Of a stretch of 38,518 bases of DNA, positions 19,326 to 27,125 are shown in pieces. Location: assembly GCF_000350225.1 (NCBI RefSeq), contig NW_005179154.1:96664-135181 (forward strand), given 5' to 3'. The position numbers were made by a program, and so were the translations under genes. Source of the stretch: Chondrus crispus. Lineage: Eukaryota > Rhodophyta > Florideophyceae > Gigartinales > Gigartinaceae. Under the pieces are notes generated by a model. That model did not search any database. It had not been told where the DNA came from and saw only the letters and a program-made list of their open reading frames with translations. Every line of letters starts with the position of its first letter. Positions within the stretch are counted from its first letter, which is position 1.

Positions 19326-19460
19326 AGGATTGCATAAGTTCTTCCCAACGCTCCGCGAGCTCATGATGCTGTTTGCGAATGAGGATTGGCTTGATACTTT
19401 CGAACGAATGCCAATTATGATGCCTCGATCACGTTCGGATAGAGTTTTCCCTTGGGGCAT
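19326..19460 (-). pseudogene. Tc1-like transposase N-terminus cut off by the Gypsy LTR
   Basis: From ATG at 19460 (minus) the sequence reads MPQGKTLSERDRGIIIGIRS, then SQSSFANSIMSSRSVGKNL, and runs into the LTR at 19325. The start (M-P-x-G-K-x-L-s-x-x-x-R) and the spacing to the S-x-x-A-x-x-I helix fit a Tc1/mariner first helix-turn-helix. The missing part is not found on the other side of the Gypsy element. Confidence 0.5.
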
Positions 19461-20619
19461 CTTTTTGCTTGTCTAACGTGCACCAAAGCGCTTGGGCCCA
19501 GTCTATATATGGCCCTAGAGTGCAGAAGGCCTTCCTGCTTCTTCTAAAGTCCTTGCGTTCGTGCCAACTGTTGACATGCTTTTTACATGTTGCACCCTCC
19601 TAGGTAGCCGACTAATAATAACTTTATGTGACACTACCCGGAATGGTGTAAAATTGTTTTCATACTTTATGGCATGCTCATTAAAGAGGCACAATTCTCC
19701 AGAAACATTTTGAAAATGGACTAGCGGTTGCCACGGAAATGCAAGAGTTAGTGACTAGAAGGTAGTCTGCAGTAGAAATCAATCTACTTTAGTATCGGTA
19801 GCAATTCAGGTAACAATATGTAGGCTACATTTGGCTGCCTACCATAGGATCCCTTCAGGACTATACTGACTATAACCTACCGTTTATGGAACCAACTAAT
19901 TGGGGTAATCTATAGGTGGCACACACCCTTTTTTACGGTAGTGTTGTGGGAGAACGGCAACGATGAGGTTAGTGGTAGCCGCGCTCGTCGCGCGCAGTGA
20001 CAGGAGAAAGGAGTCGCGATAGTGAGGAGGGCGCGGATACTTCGGATGGAGAGTCTCGGACTTTTCGCAGGCGCTGCCAGAGGGTAGCAAGTTACCCCCG
20101 AGGACCGGTCAGACCACCGCCCTCCGACTTTTTTATTGCCGGATTTCCCGCCGGCGCGTCGCACGGATAATTTCCATTTTCCCTAGATTTAGGGCTAATC
20201 AAATAAACTTCAATTTGGTAACATTAATTACCACATTTTACCCACACCCTCAAATTTCCATCTGGATCGCCCCGCCCGGTCGGTCTCCCGACAGTCAGGC
20301 CTTCTCAGAGGGGGTGCTTTATACTGTACTTATTGTGCACTCTGTACCTCTGCTATGCTCGCCTAAAAACTTATGGGACCACGTTGTAGGATACGTGCAC
20401 ACCGCCATACAGGACGCTGACACCAAAAGGCGGGGCGGTGCTAGTAGACTTGAGTACTGTAATCACAGAAACCGCTCCCGTTTCTACAAATATCTCATGA
20501 TGTGCTCACCAAATATAGAAATACGACATAGGACCAATATTTTGGGCGAAATTAGTATAGGACCAAAAGAACTTTTTTACTGTAACAGATGCCGTCTTAC
20601 TAGTGCAGTATGACGACCG
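19461..20619. other. No confident gene
   Basis: The sequence is AT-rich with short ORFs. A tract near 20350-20430 reads LCSPKNLWDHVVGYVHTAIQ, faintly like the region after the third catalytic residue of Tc1-type transposases, but no other support exists. A CT/GA-rich patch lies at 19965-20110. Confidence 0.3.
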
Positions 20620-20900
20620 GCGCGCGCGCAGTGGTTATTAACCAGGCGGCCGTGTACGGTGCACACTTGGGCGGGTGTGCCCACGTGTAGGGAACGCGCG
20701 CGTGTACCGCCCGGTCGTGGCGTGCCGCACGTGTACAGTAGCACACGTGTCGTCCGCGAGGCAGTCTACGCGTGTTACGTGTGCGCGTTAGCACACGTGT
20801 CGTCTGTGCGGTAGTCCGTTAGCATCACGCGTGTACGGTAGTGCACACGTGTAGTGGCAGCGTCCTTGCGGTAGTAGTAATTATGGCGCTACCTTTTTAA
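20620..20900. repeat. ACGTGT/GTGTAC-rich array
   Basis: GCACACGTGTCGTC occurs at 20741-20754 and again at 20791-20804. Further CACGTGT, CACACGTGT and CGCGTGTACGGTAG words fill the block. Many are CACGTG or ACGT cores. No ORF lies here. The composition resembles 7735-7860 and 1290-1450. Confidence 0.55.
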
Positions 20901-20901
20901 T

Positions 20902-21266
20902 TGTGTACAGTACCTGGCACGCACTAGGCAACAGGTAATGTGCTGGGACAGGTGTCCAAAGCGTCACTCTGAGGGGTTAAGACCTGACACCCGTCCCCAC
21001 CAGTAAACGGGGGCAAGCTCGCCCCGTACTTTTGGCGTCTATATAAGACCGTTTGGGAAGTCTATCCGCGCTCTGGCTTCTAACCCGTTACCTGTCCCTC
21101 CCGTTTACGCACCACACGGCGACTGCGCGTAACCGGCCAGTGAGCCTCTCCCTTTTCGCGAGTTCGCCCTTATTGGATCTATTCGCGCCTCGCGTCCGCG
21201 TCGCGTGCTCTCTCTGCAAAGCCTCGGCCTCTCACCCAACCCAGGGCGGAGAGGAGTTATCCCACA
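20902..21266 (+). promoter_or_regulatory. LTR-like stretch with TATA box
   Basis: A clear TCTATATAAG lies at 21039-21048, followed by a CT-rich leader. The segment can be bounded by TG (20902) and CA (21265-21266) like a solo LTR, but I find no second copy in the window and no target duplication, so LTR identity is only a suggestion. Confidence 0.3.
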
Positions 21267-21385
21267 AGTAGTAACGAGTGGGGCTACATTTCTTTTCAAT
21301 TACAGCAACACAACGACGCGGCATGAACTCAAAAAGGCGCATGCGGACGTCACCTGATTATATCATACCTGCAACTTACAATCGT

Positions 21386-22265
21386 CTAGTCCAAATCTTG
21401 AACAGATGTAAACTGACGTTGATTATTATAGACTGCACGTGCCAGTATGACCCAGACGTTCTCAACAAGGTTCAGGTCAGGAGATTTTGGCGGGCCACGG
21501 TAACATATAAACATCATTCGCATCCGAGCAATCATTGGTGTAATGACTCCCATGCGTTGCCGCGTTGTTGTGCTGAAACATAAACGTATCTCTAACTGTC
21601 TCTTCGCCAAATGGGAGCAGTCAATCCTCCAAAACGTTACAGAAAACTTCTGAGTCCTACTTTCCATTAATAAAAACCAAATTGGAGGTACCATTGTAGG
21701 CGATTGCTCCCCATGCTATCACCGACTGACCGCCATGCTGGCGCGTAGAAAAATATGTTGGTTCTGTACGTAGATCGTTCCAATTGTGTGCACATCCATC
21801 GGGGCCATCCAGATTGAACTTCTTTTCATAAATGAATATGACAGCCTTACAGCCGGATAGTGGCCAGGTCACGTGTTTCTCGGCCCTCTCATACCGTATT
21901 TTTTATGATCCTCCTTTAGTTCTGGAACACATTTCATTTTCTAATACGTCATGTGGCCGCTAGAGGACAGTAGTTGTCGGACACGACGAACAGAGACAGA
22001 GAGTTCCAACGTAGTTTGAGGCTGTCCAGCCGTATAGTTATCCGTAGATGCATGTCTGAAAAGAGTGCGAAGCTGAGTATTTGAAATTTCTTTCGGCCGT
22101 CCCAGCTTTTCTTCCCTTTTTGACGCCTTGACCTGCTAGAAAATTGTGGACGGCCGTCTTAGACTTTCTGATGAACTCAGCAATCTTCCGTTCAGGGTCC
22201 ATTTCATGCGCTAGACCGAGGATGCTGTCTTTTTGCTGGTCCGCTAAAGGGGTAGATCGTCCCAT
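21386..22265 (-). pseudogene. Tc1/mariner transposase, frame-broken
   Basis: From ATG 22265 the N-terminus reads MGRSTPLADQQKDSILGLAH, then RKIAEFIRKSKTAVHNFL, a Tc1 helix-turn-helix. Further on, in other frames, are VIFIYEKKFNLDGPDG, HNWNDLRTEPTYFSTRQHGG and SVIAWGAIAYNGTSNLVF, the catalytic-core strands, and near 21400-21480 GPPKSPDLNLVENVWVIL carrying the third catalytic Glu. The first catalytic Asp position reads Y (IYEKKF, not SDEKKF). Several stops and shifts lie between blocks. Total span fits a usual transposase of about 300-340 residues. Confidence 0.82.
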
Positions 22266-22446
22266 ATTTGGCAATATTAATAAAGAAACGGGGATGGGCA
22301 CAGATCTAGAACCGTAAATAATACTGTTTAACGTTGTTTATGGTGGTTTATATGTTGTCGTACGCTTAGAGATCCTTCTTTCTTTCTCAGTCCTATACTA
22401 ATTTCGTGCGAAATAAGTGGAGGACCAAGAAGAGACGGGACACCCA

Positions 22447-22480
22447 TCCGTAACAGATGCCCGCGCGGTAGAATGCCAAA
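22447..22480 (-). repeat. Split direct repeat B2 (34 bp)
   Basis: It is identical to 22772-22805 over 34 bp and marks the 3' terminus of the element. It ends (minus strand) in ACGGA, matching the first bases of repeat A. Confidence 0.88.
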
Positions 22481-22627
22481 ACACAGATTTTATTCAGGAG
22501 ACACATCTGGGGTAAGGTAACAAGTAAAGGAACAATTCTAGATAATTCTAAACGAGAAGTGTGACGTACGCACACAGAGACGGTTGGCTGACAGCGCGCA
22601 CCACGCCGCGAGGAGCGGGGGGGCGGG

Positions 22628-22776
22628 GGCTAAGAAACGGATGACTGTCTGGAGTAAAGAGAGTTGAGCAGCTGCCCCCACTGATAAGCAAAGGGCCGAC
22701 GCAAGGGCCCGGGGCGTACAGTGGGGGCTGAGAGCGGCGGGAGGCATTACAGTGTGATCATAAGATACAGGTCCGT
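22628..22776 (-). repeat. Split direct repeat A2
   Basis: It is about 93-95% similar to 26976-27125 over 149 bp. It begins on the minus strand with ACGGACCTGTATC and overlaps repeat B1 by five bases. Confidence 0.88.
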
Positions 22777-22805
22777 AACAGATGCCCGCGCGGTAGAATG
22801 CCAAA
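22772..22805 (-). repeat. Split direct repeat B1 (34 bp)
   Basis: A perfect copy of 22447-22480, placed 20 bp after the recombinase stop and fused to A2. Confidence 0.88.
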
Positions 22806-22825
22806 TGTCGAGACTGGATGGAGCG

Positions 22826-25800
22826 TCAGAGACGGACAGCCGAGGGCGCAAAGCGACCGAAAAACAACCGTGCCGCCGGTGTAACCGGCAACAGCGCGTC
22901 TATATAGTGCTTGTGCACTACCTCCGCAGAGGAGTGGTTAGAAAGACGCATGATGGTCTCAAGGCGAACGCCGGCAGCATAGGCCGCGGAGATCCCCCCA
23001 CTGCGGGGCGAGCGAGCGGTTAATTCCGTCCCGGCCGGGGGTCGGACGTCCGCGACCAGCGAGTCTAGCGTCGAGCGGAGACCGGCAGCGGTAAGCGGTG
23101 AGCGAGCGGAGCTTCCAGCGAACAGGTAGGATTCCGGGCGGACGGCAGCGGCGCCCAGTAGCTCGTAGAGGGGGTCGGAAGGGGAGGGGAACGGGATGCG
23201 GAGAGCGATTCTCGGCGACGACCCCCGTTCCCCATATTTGAAGGTGACCATCTGCAGGGTCACCTCCGTCGGCGACAGTTGCAGGTCACAGCGACGGAGC
23301 AAACGCAGACTGGTGGGGCGTGTACAGAGTAGAAACCAAAGCGCAACGACGCCCCACTTCTGCAGCCCGCGGTGATCGGTGGCGGCCAAGGCGAGCTGGA
23401 GAGCACGCAGGGCGCACTCCGCAGGGAAGGGAGCCGAGCGCTCAGGAGGCCCCCCGGCGCGCGCGGCATCATTGAAAACATACCCTTGCCGCGTGGACGC
23501 GACCAAGGGGTCCTGCGTAGGGTCGGCCAGGCCGTACCGGCGATGCTGCGACCCGATGGCCGCAATGTACGGCCTGATGGAACCTCCACGGACTGTCCCC
23601 CGCGCGTATAGGTGTCCGACGTAGCACGCCACAGTGATGGGGGTGGCGGGCAGCGACGAGACCCCGTCAATTCCACAGAACGCGGTGAAAGCCTCCCAGT
23701 GGTGCTGATAGGCAGCCTGCGTACTGGAGGCGAGGTTGCAGCCGAGCAAAAGAGCGGCTTGGGCCGCTCCGGCCCGTGCGCCTAGAAAGTGGGCAGCGGC
23801 GGCGGCGTCCTGCTCCTGCCAACGGGGGCGGGCCCCCGCTTGAATTCGAACGCGACGCTCTTCCACGGTGGCGTCACGCCCGGAACGACCATGACCGGGC
23901 GGGCGACCGACGCTGCGCTTTGGTACCATTGCTGGCGCAGCCAATGGGGCGCCACCAGAACGCCGGCGCGAGCGGACAGGAAGCGGGCCCAGACCCCTAG
24001 GACGGCGCGGCGCGGAATGACGACGGGGAACAAACCAGGCGGCGGCGGACGCCCCGGTAGAGCGTTTCCATCCAGCGCGACGAGCGGTGCCGCGAAGCGG
24101 CGCTGCAATAGCAGGCGGGCGTCGCGCGGTAGGTGCCAGTCGAAACTGTCGCGCCGGCGCGACAAGCGGTCCGCCCAGCAGTTCAGAACCGATAGCAGGT
24201 GTCGCGTGGACAAGGAGATGCCATGCTCTTGGCAGAGGGCGCGGAGGAGGCGCAACTTGGCGAGAAGACGCGGCGACCGGCTGGTGTAGTTTCTGACGAC
24301 ATGCGCCGTGACAAGGGAATCTGTCACGAGCAGCACGTGCCTGCGCCGTGCGAAGGGCAGAAACTGGCGCAGCGCCAGCAGGGCGGCCGTCAACTCGAGT
24401 TCGTTGATGTGCGCCCCCTCTTCCGCCTCGGAAAAGAACCCGGCCGCCGGCACCTTGCCTTGCCACGCCGCCCCCCACCCGGACATGCTGGCGTCTGTGA
24501 AGACGCACACGTCTGGGCTCGGCCAGATCGCTCGGCCGACGTGGGAGTTGGATGCCAGACGCGCCCACCATTGAAGGTCCCGCATAGCAGCGTGGGACAG
24601 GTGGGGGTCCCTCTCGGGCCTCAATCTCGGCGCAGCGCGAGCGAGCGCCAAGTCCGCAGCGAGGTCGATTCGCGGTGGCGGCCGCGGAGAGGCCGAGCGA
24701 AGGACTTGGCGCGGAGCCGAGCGCAGGCCGGGGCCCGCCGCAGGCGAATGTTTTGCGCGCGCTTCGCACGCTCGCACGCGCGGATCCCCTCCCAGAGCAG
24801 AGAAGAGTTCGCGGAGGCGGAGCCGGCAGTCGACTACTGCCGGGGCGCTCGCGTTCGCGAACCCCGCGAACTGCTCGACGTCCTTGCGCTTTACGAAGCG
24901 CCGGTGACGGGAGGCATATCGCAACAGACGCGACGCGCCGAGCTCGATGGAGGCGAGCTTCTTCGGGGACAGCAAAAAACGCTCGTCCTCGGTGTCTACG
25001 AGGATTCCGAGGACCTCCAAGCGCGTCGTCCCCTCGAAGAAGCTCTTCTCCGGGTGCAGGGTGAGGCCTAGCTTCGCGAATAGAAGCGCCATCACCCTCC
25101 CCAGCTCGTGCGTTTCCGGCCTCCCGGTGGCGTCGCCCGGCCGCCGCGGTTTCGCTGCCCCGAAAAAGTCGTCGAGGTAGGAAAATGCGCGGTGGCCGAG
25201 GCGGCGCAAAAAGCCAACGACCGGGGCCATCGCCTTCGTGAAGAACCACGGGGCGACAGCCAAGCCGCAATTCAAGCACAGGGGGATGAAGATGCAACTG
25301 CCGATGTAGAAGGCCAGCCGCATCCTGTCCTCGGTGCGGAAGCGGAGGTGATAGTAAGCGTCCTTGATGTCCGCCTTCCACATATGGTCCCCCTGGCGCA
25401 GCTCCGAGGCGAGGTCCGTGAGTTGGTCCATTCGGAACGTGCGCGCCTCCATGCACTCGTTCGCCCTCTTGTAGTCCATCACGAGCCGGCTCTTCCCCGC
25501 CGTCTGTGTGACGAACGACGGGTATATCTGCCCGGCCCGCGTCAGAGCCTGCGCTTCGGACCCTGTCGCCCTCCGGACAAACCCCTTGCTCAGCCACCTG
25601 TCCACCTCGGTCTGCGCAAATGCGGCGTCCTCCCGTGAGAGTGGGTACGGACGCGGGCATTGATACGGCGCCTCCTGAGTCCACGGCAGCTGCAGTCCGA
25701 ACCTCAACTGTCGCACTAGCCATGGACTCGCGCCGAGGGCGCTCCAAGCCACGTGCGACCTCTCTACGCAGACCGACGGCGGTACCGCAAGGGGCATCGC

Positions 25801-27052
25801 TTTCCCTAGCGGGTCCCTCCTCCTCCTCGTCCGCCGCGACGACCGCGGCTCTGTCCTCGCCCTCGACCGTCTCTGCCCACTTGAGGGCCTGTGGCGGGAG
25901 GCCCGGAGAGAGCGGCGGTGACAGGCGCCCCGCGAAGAGGAGCGCTCGGCGCATGCCCTCCGCGGCGTCGCCCTGCGACCTGGGCGGCGTACCGGATCGC
26001 CTGCACCTGCTGCCGTCGGAAAGCCTGGCTTCCTGCGGAACTGAAGGAGGCCAGGGGTTCGATGTACGCCGCAAGAAGCTCAGGGTCCGCAACCCCAGCT
26101 GCTCCTTGTAGACCACAGAGTACCTCGTACTTAGAGGCGTTGAGCTCGTAGACTCCGAACGCTGCGACCTGTACGTCTGAAAGGCGGACGGCGGCCTTGC
26201 GGAGCTCTTCCCTGTCGACACTCGCCTCGACCCGGGGGAGCAGAGCGGCGAGCTCACCAATGACCGAGGTAAGCTCGTTGGAGACCTTGCAAAGGTAGGC
26301 GGAGGTGGCGTATAACGTGTTAGCCTCGCTGGCTCTACGAGGGCTTGCGTGGACTCCCGAAAAGGTGCGGTAGTGCTCGACAGTGTCCGGGTCAAAGCGG
26401 ACAGGGAATCGCCCTTGGTAGCGACGAGGGATCTCGAATCGAGGCGGGATGACGTACCCTCTCCTCTCTTCGTACCAGGCTTCCGTGAAAGCCTGGGATC
26501 CTGCTCCGTCTTCGGGGTCGAAGCCGGATTCTTCTTCTTCTTCACCTTCGGAGTACGGGTTGTCCTCCTCGGCGGCGGACTCTCCTCCCGAAACCGCAGC
26601 GGCACCTGGCGGGGCGGATCGGCCGCGGCGGCAGCGGTTCTGACGGCGCCGCTTCCCCTCTCTGACGAATCGGGTGCAAGCGGACTTGATTCCGGCCAGG
26701 CGGGGGCAGCGGAAGCTGGCTCGCTCGAGAGCAGGTGCGCGGTGGCGGCGGATCCTGCATTCGGTTGCAGCGTCGCTAATGCGACTTTAAGTTGCTCGAC
26801 GAATAAGGCCAAGATGGCTGAGCTCGTCGCCGCGTCGATAGCGGGTAGCGGTTCGACGAGATCGGTGGCGTCGACGGGCACAGCTGGTTGTTCTCTGACA
26901 TTCCGCTCGGCGTTGCCGTAAGGGAAGAAATGTGTCGAACCTCCGCGCTGTGTTGGCACGGGGAATCGTTTCTCAGGCTGAGAAACGGATGACTGCCTAG
27001 AGTAAAGAGAGTTGAGCAGCTGCCCCCACTGATAAGCAAAGGGCCGACGCAA
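22826..27052 (-). CDS. Gag-like and tyrosine recombinase frame of the DIRS-order element
   Basis: One frame stays open for 1408 codons. Residues 1 to about 430 are a basic, Pro/Ser-rich Gag-like region (KVKKKKNPASTPKTEQD near 170). The middle overlaps the RT-RNase H frame and is unlikely to be a real domain. The last 350 residues are a tyrosine recombinase: a SAM-like N-lobe (SSTQAAYQHHWEAFTAFC), Arg in FLLCTRPTSLRLLRR, a box reading ARSPRSGGISAAYAAGV, and KHYIDA with the nucleophile Tyr at 22904-22906. The HxxR His position reads Arg (RSPR). The indicated start is TTG inside repeat A1; no ATG occurs in the first 380 or so codons, so the true start is unknown. The recombinase would integrate circular cDNA. 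Confidence 0.82.
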   Translation of the reverse strand: MRRPFAYQWGQLLNSLYSRQSSVSQPEKRFPVPTQRGGSTHFFPYGNAERNVREQPAVPVDATDLVEPLPAIDAATSSAILALFVEQLKVALATLQPNAGSAATAHLLSSEPASAAPAWPESSPLAPDSSERGSGAVRTAAAAADPPRQVPLRFREESPPPRRTTRTPKVKKKKNPASTPKTEQDPRLSRKPGTKRGEGTSSRLDSRSLVATKGDSLSALTRTLSSTTAPFRESTQALVEPARLTRYTPPPPTFARSPTSLPRSLVSSPLCSPGSRRVSTGKSSARPPSAFQTYRSQRSESTSSTPLSTRYSVVYKEQLGLRTLSFLRRTSNPWPPSVPQEARLSDGSRCRRSGTPPRSQGDAAEGMRRALLFAGRLSPPLSPGLPPQALKWAETVEGEDRAAVVAADEEEEGPARESDAPCGTAVGLRREVARGLERPRRESMASATVEVRTAAAVDSGGAVSMPASVPTLTGGRRICADRGGQVAEQGVCPEGDRVRSAGSDAGRADIPVVRHTDGGEEPARDGLQEGERVHGGAHVPNGPTHGPRLGAAPGGPYVEGGHQGRLLSPPLPHRGQDAAGLLHRQLHLHPPVLELRLGCRPVVLHEGDGPGRWLFAPPRPPRIFLPRRLFRGSETAAAGRRHREAGNARAGEGDGASIREARPHPAPGEELLRGDDALGGPRNPRRHRGRAFFAVPEEARLHRARRVASVAICLPSPALRKAQGRRAVRGVRERERPGSSRLPAPPPRTLLCSGRGSARASVRSARKTFACGGPRPALGSAPSPSLGLSAAATANRPRCGLGARSRCAEIEAREGPPPVPRCYAGPSMVGASGIQLPRRPSDLAEPRRVRLHRRQHVRVGGGVARQGAGGRVLFRGGRGGAHQRTRVDGRPAGAAPVSALRTAQARAARDRFPCHGACRQKLHQPVAASSRQVAPPPRPLPRAWHLLVHATPAIGSELLGGPLVAPARQFRLAPTARRPPAIAAPLRGTARRAGWKRSTGASAAAWFVPRRHSAPRRPRGLGPLPVRSRRRSGGAPLAAPAMVPKRSVGRPPGHGRSGRDATVEERRVRIQAGARPRWQEQDAAAAAHFLGARAGAAQAALLLGCNLASSTQAAYQHHWEAFTAFCGIDGVSSLPATPITVACYVGHLYARGTVRGGSIRPYIAAIGSQHRRYGLADPTQDPLVASTRQGYVFNDAARAGGPPERSAPFPAECALRALQLALAATDHRGLQKWGVVALWFLLCTRPTSLRLLRRCDLQLSPTEVTLQMVTFKYGERGSSPRIALRIPFPSPSDPLYELLGAAAVRPESYLFAGSSARSPLTAAGLRSTLDSLVADVRPPAGTELTARSPRSGGISAAYAAGVRLETIMRLSNHSSAEVVHKHYIDALLPVTPAARLFFGRFAPSAVRL
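23782..25797 (-). CDS. DIRS-type reverse transcriptase-RNase H
   Basis: ATG at 25797 opens 671 codons in a register different from the surrounding 1408-codon frame. RT motifs: FVTQTAGKSRLVMDYKRAN (about 95-113), WKADIKDAYYHL with catalytic Asp (140-151), and FSYLDDFFGA with the YLDD pair at 207-210. RNase H of the DIRS type follows: VFTDASMSGWGAAW (Asp 435), HINELELTAALLAL (Glu 467), LVTDSLVTAHVV (Asp 493) and NCWADRLSRR (about 539-548). All key residues are present. It makes cDNA from element RNA. The frame lies wholly inside the other one, an overlap style known from DIRS1-like elements. It has no stops or shifts, consistent with recent activity. Confidence 0.9.
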   Translation of the reverse strand: MPLAVPPSVCVERSHVAWSALGASPWLVRQLRFGLQLPWTQEAPYQCPRPYPLSREDAAFAQTEVDRWLSKGFVRRATGSEAQALTRAGQIYPSFVTQTAGKSRLVMDYKRANECMEARTFRMDQLTDLASELRQGDHMWKADIKDAYYHLRFRTEDRMRLAFYIGSCIFIPLCLNCGLAVAPWFFTKAMAPVVGFLRRLGHRAFSYLDDFFGAAKPRRPGDATGRPETHELGRVMALLFAKLGLTLHPEKSFFEGTTRLEVLGILVDTEDERFLLSPKKLASIELGASRLLRYASRHRRFVKRKDVEQFAGFANASAPAVVDCRLRLRELFSALGGDPRVRACEARAKHSPAAGPGLRSAPRQVLRSASPRPPPRIDLAADLALARAAPRLRPERDPHLSHAAMRDLQWWARLASNSHVGRAIWPSPDVCVFTDASMSGWGAAWQGKVPAAGFFSEAEEGAHINELELTAALLALRQFLPFARRRHVLLVTDSLVTAHVVRNYTSRSPRLLAKLRLLRALCQEHGISLSTRHLLSVLNCWADRLSRRRDSFDWHLPRDARLLLQRRFAAPLVALDGNALPGRPPPPGLFPVVIPRRAVLGVWARFLSARAGVLVAPHWLRQQWYQSAASVARPVMVVPGVTPPWKSVAFEFKRGPAPVGRSRTPPPLPTF

Positions 27053-27125
27053 AGGGGCCGGGGCGTACAGTGCGGTCTGAGAGCGGCGGGAGGCATTACA
27101 GTGTGATCATGAGATACAGGTCCGT
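26976..27125 (-). repeat. Split direct repeat A1
   Basis: The 5' end of the element on the minus strand, starting ACGGACCTGTATC, matching A2 with about ten differences. The open frame of the Gag-like protein begins inside it. Confidence 0.88.

Larger units (their letters stand above)
22447..27125 (-). mobile_element. Tyrosine-recombinase retrotransposon (DIRS order) with split direct repeats
   Basis: Read on the minus strand the order is A1 (27125-26976), ORFs, B1 (22805-22772), A2 (22776-22628), a 147-bp gap, B2 (22480-22447). A1/A2 share about 150 bp and B1/B2 a perfect 34 bp, all in direct orientation. B1 and A2 overlap by ACGGA, the expected form of a copied circle junction. This A1-ORFs-B1-A2-B2 pattern is characteristic of PAT/Ngaro/Kangaroo-like elements, which integrate through a circular DNA and a tyrosine recombinase and make no target duplication. 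Coding frames are intact, unlike the Gypsy copy. Confidence 0.85.

Noticed and set aside
20350..20430. Third-catalytic-residue region of a transposase
   Set aside because: Only the NLWDHV word fits; the flanking sequence gives no supporting motif.
20741..20804. CRISPR-like array
   Set aside because: Only two copies of a 14-bp word with no regular spacers, in a eukaryotic window.
24199..25071. 290-codon plus-strand ORF inside the DIRS-order element
   Set aside because: It is the complement of strong RT-RNase H coding; Arg/Gln/Gly-rich and open because of high GC.
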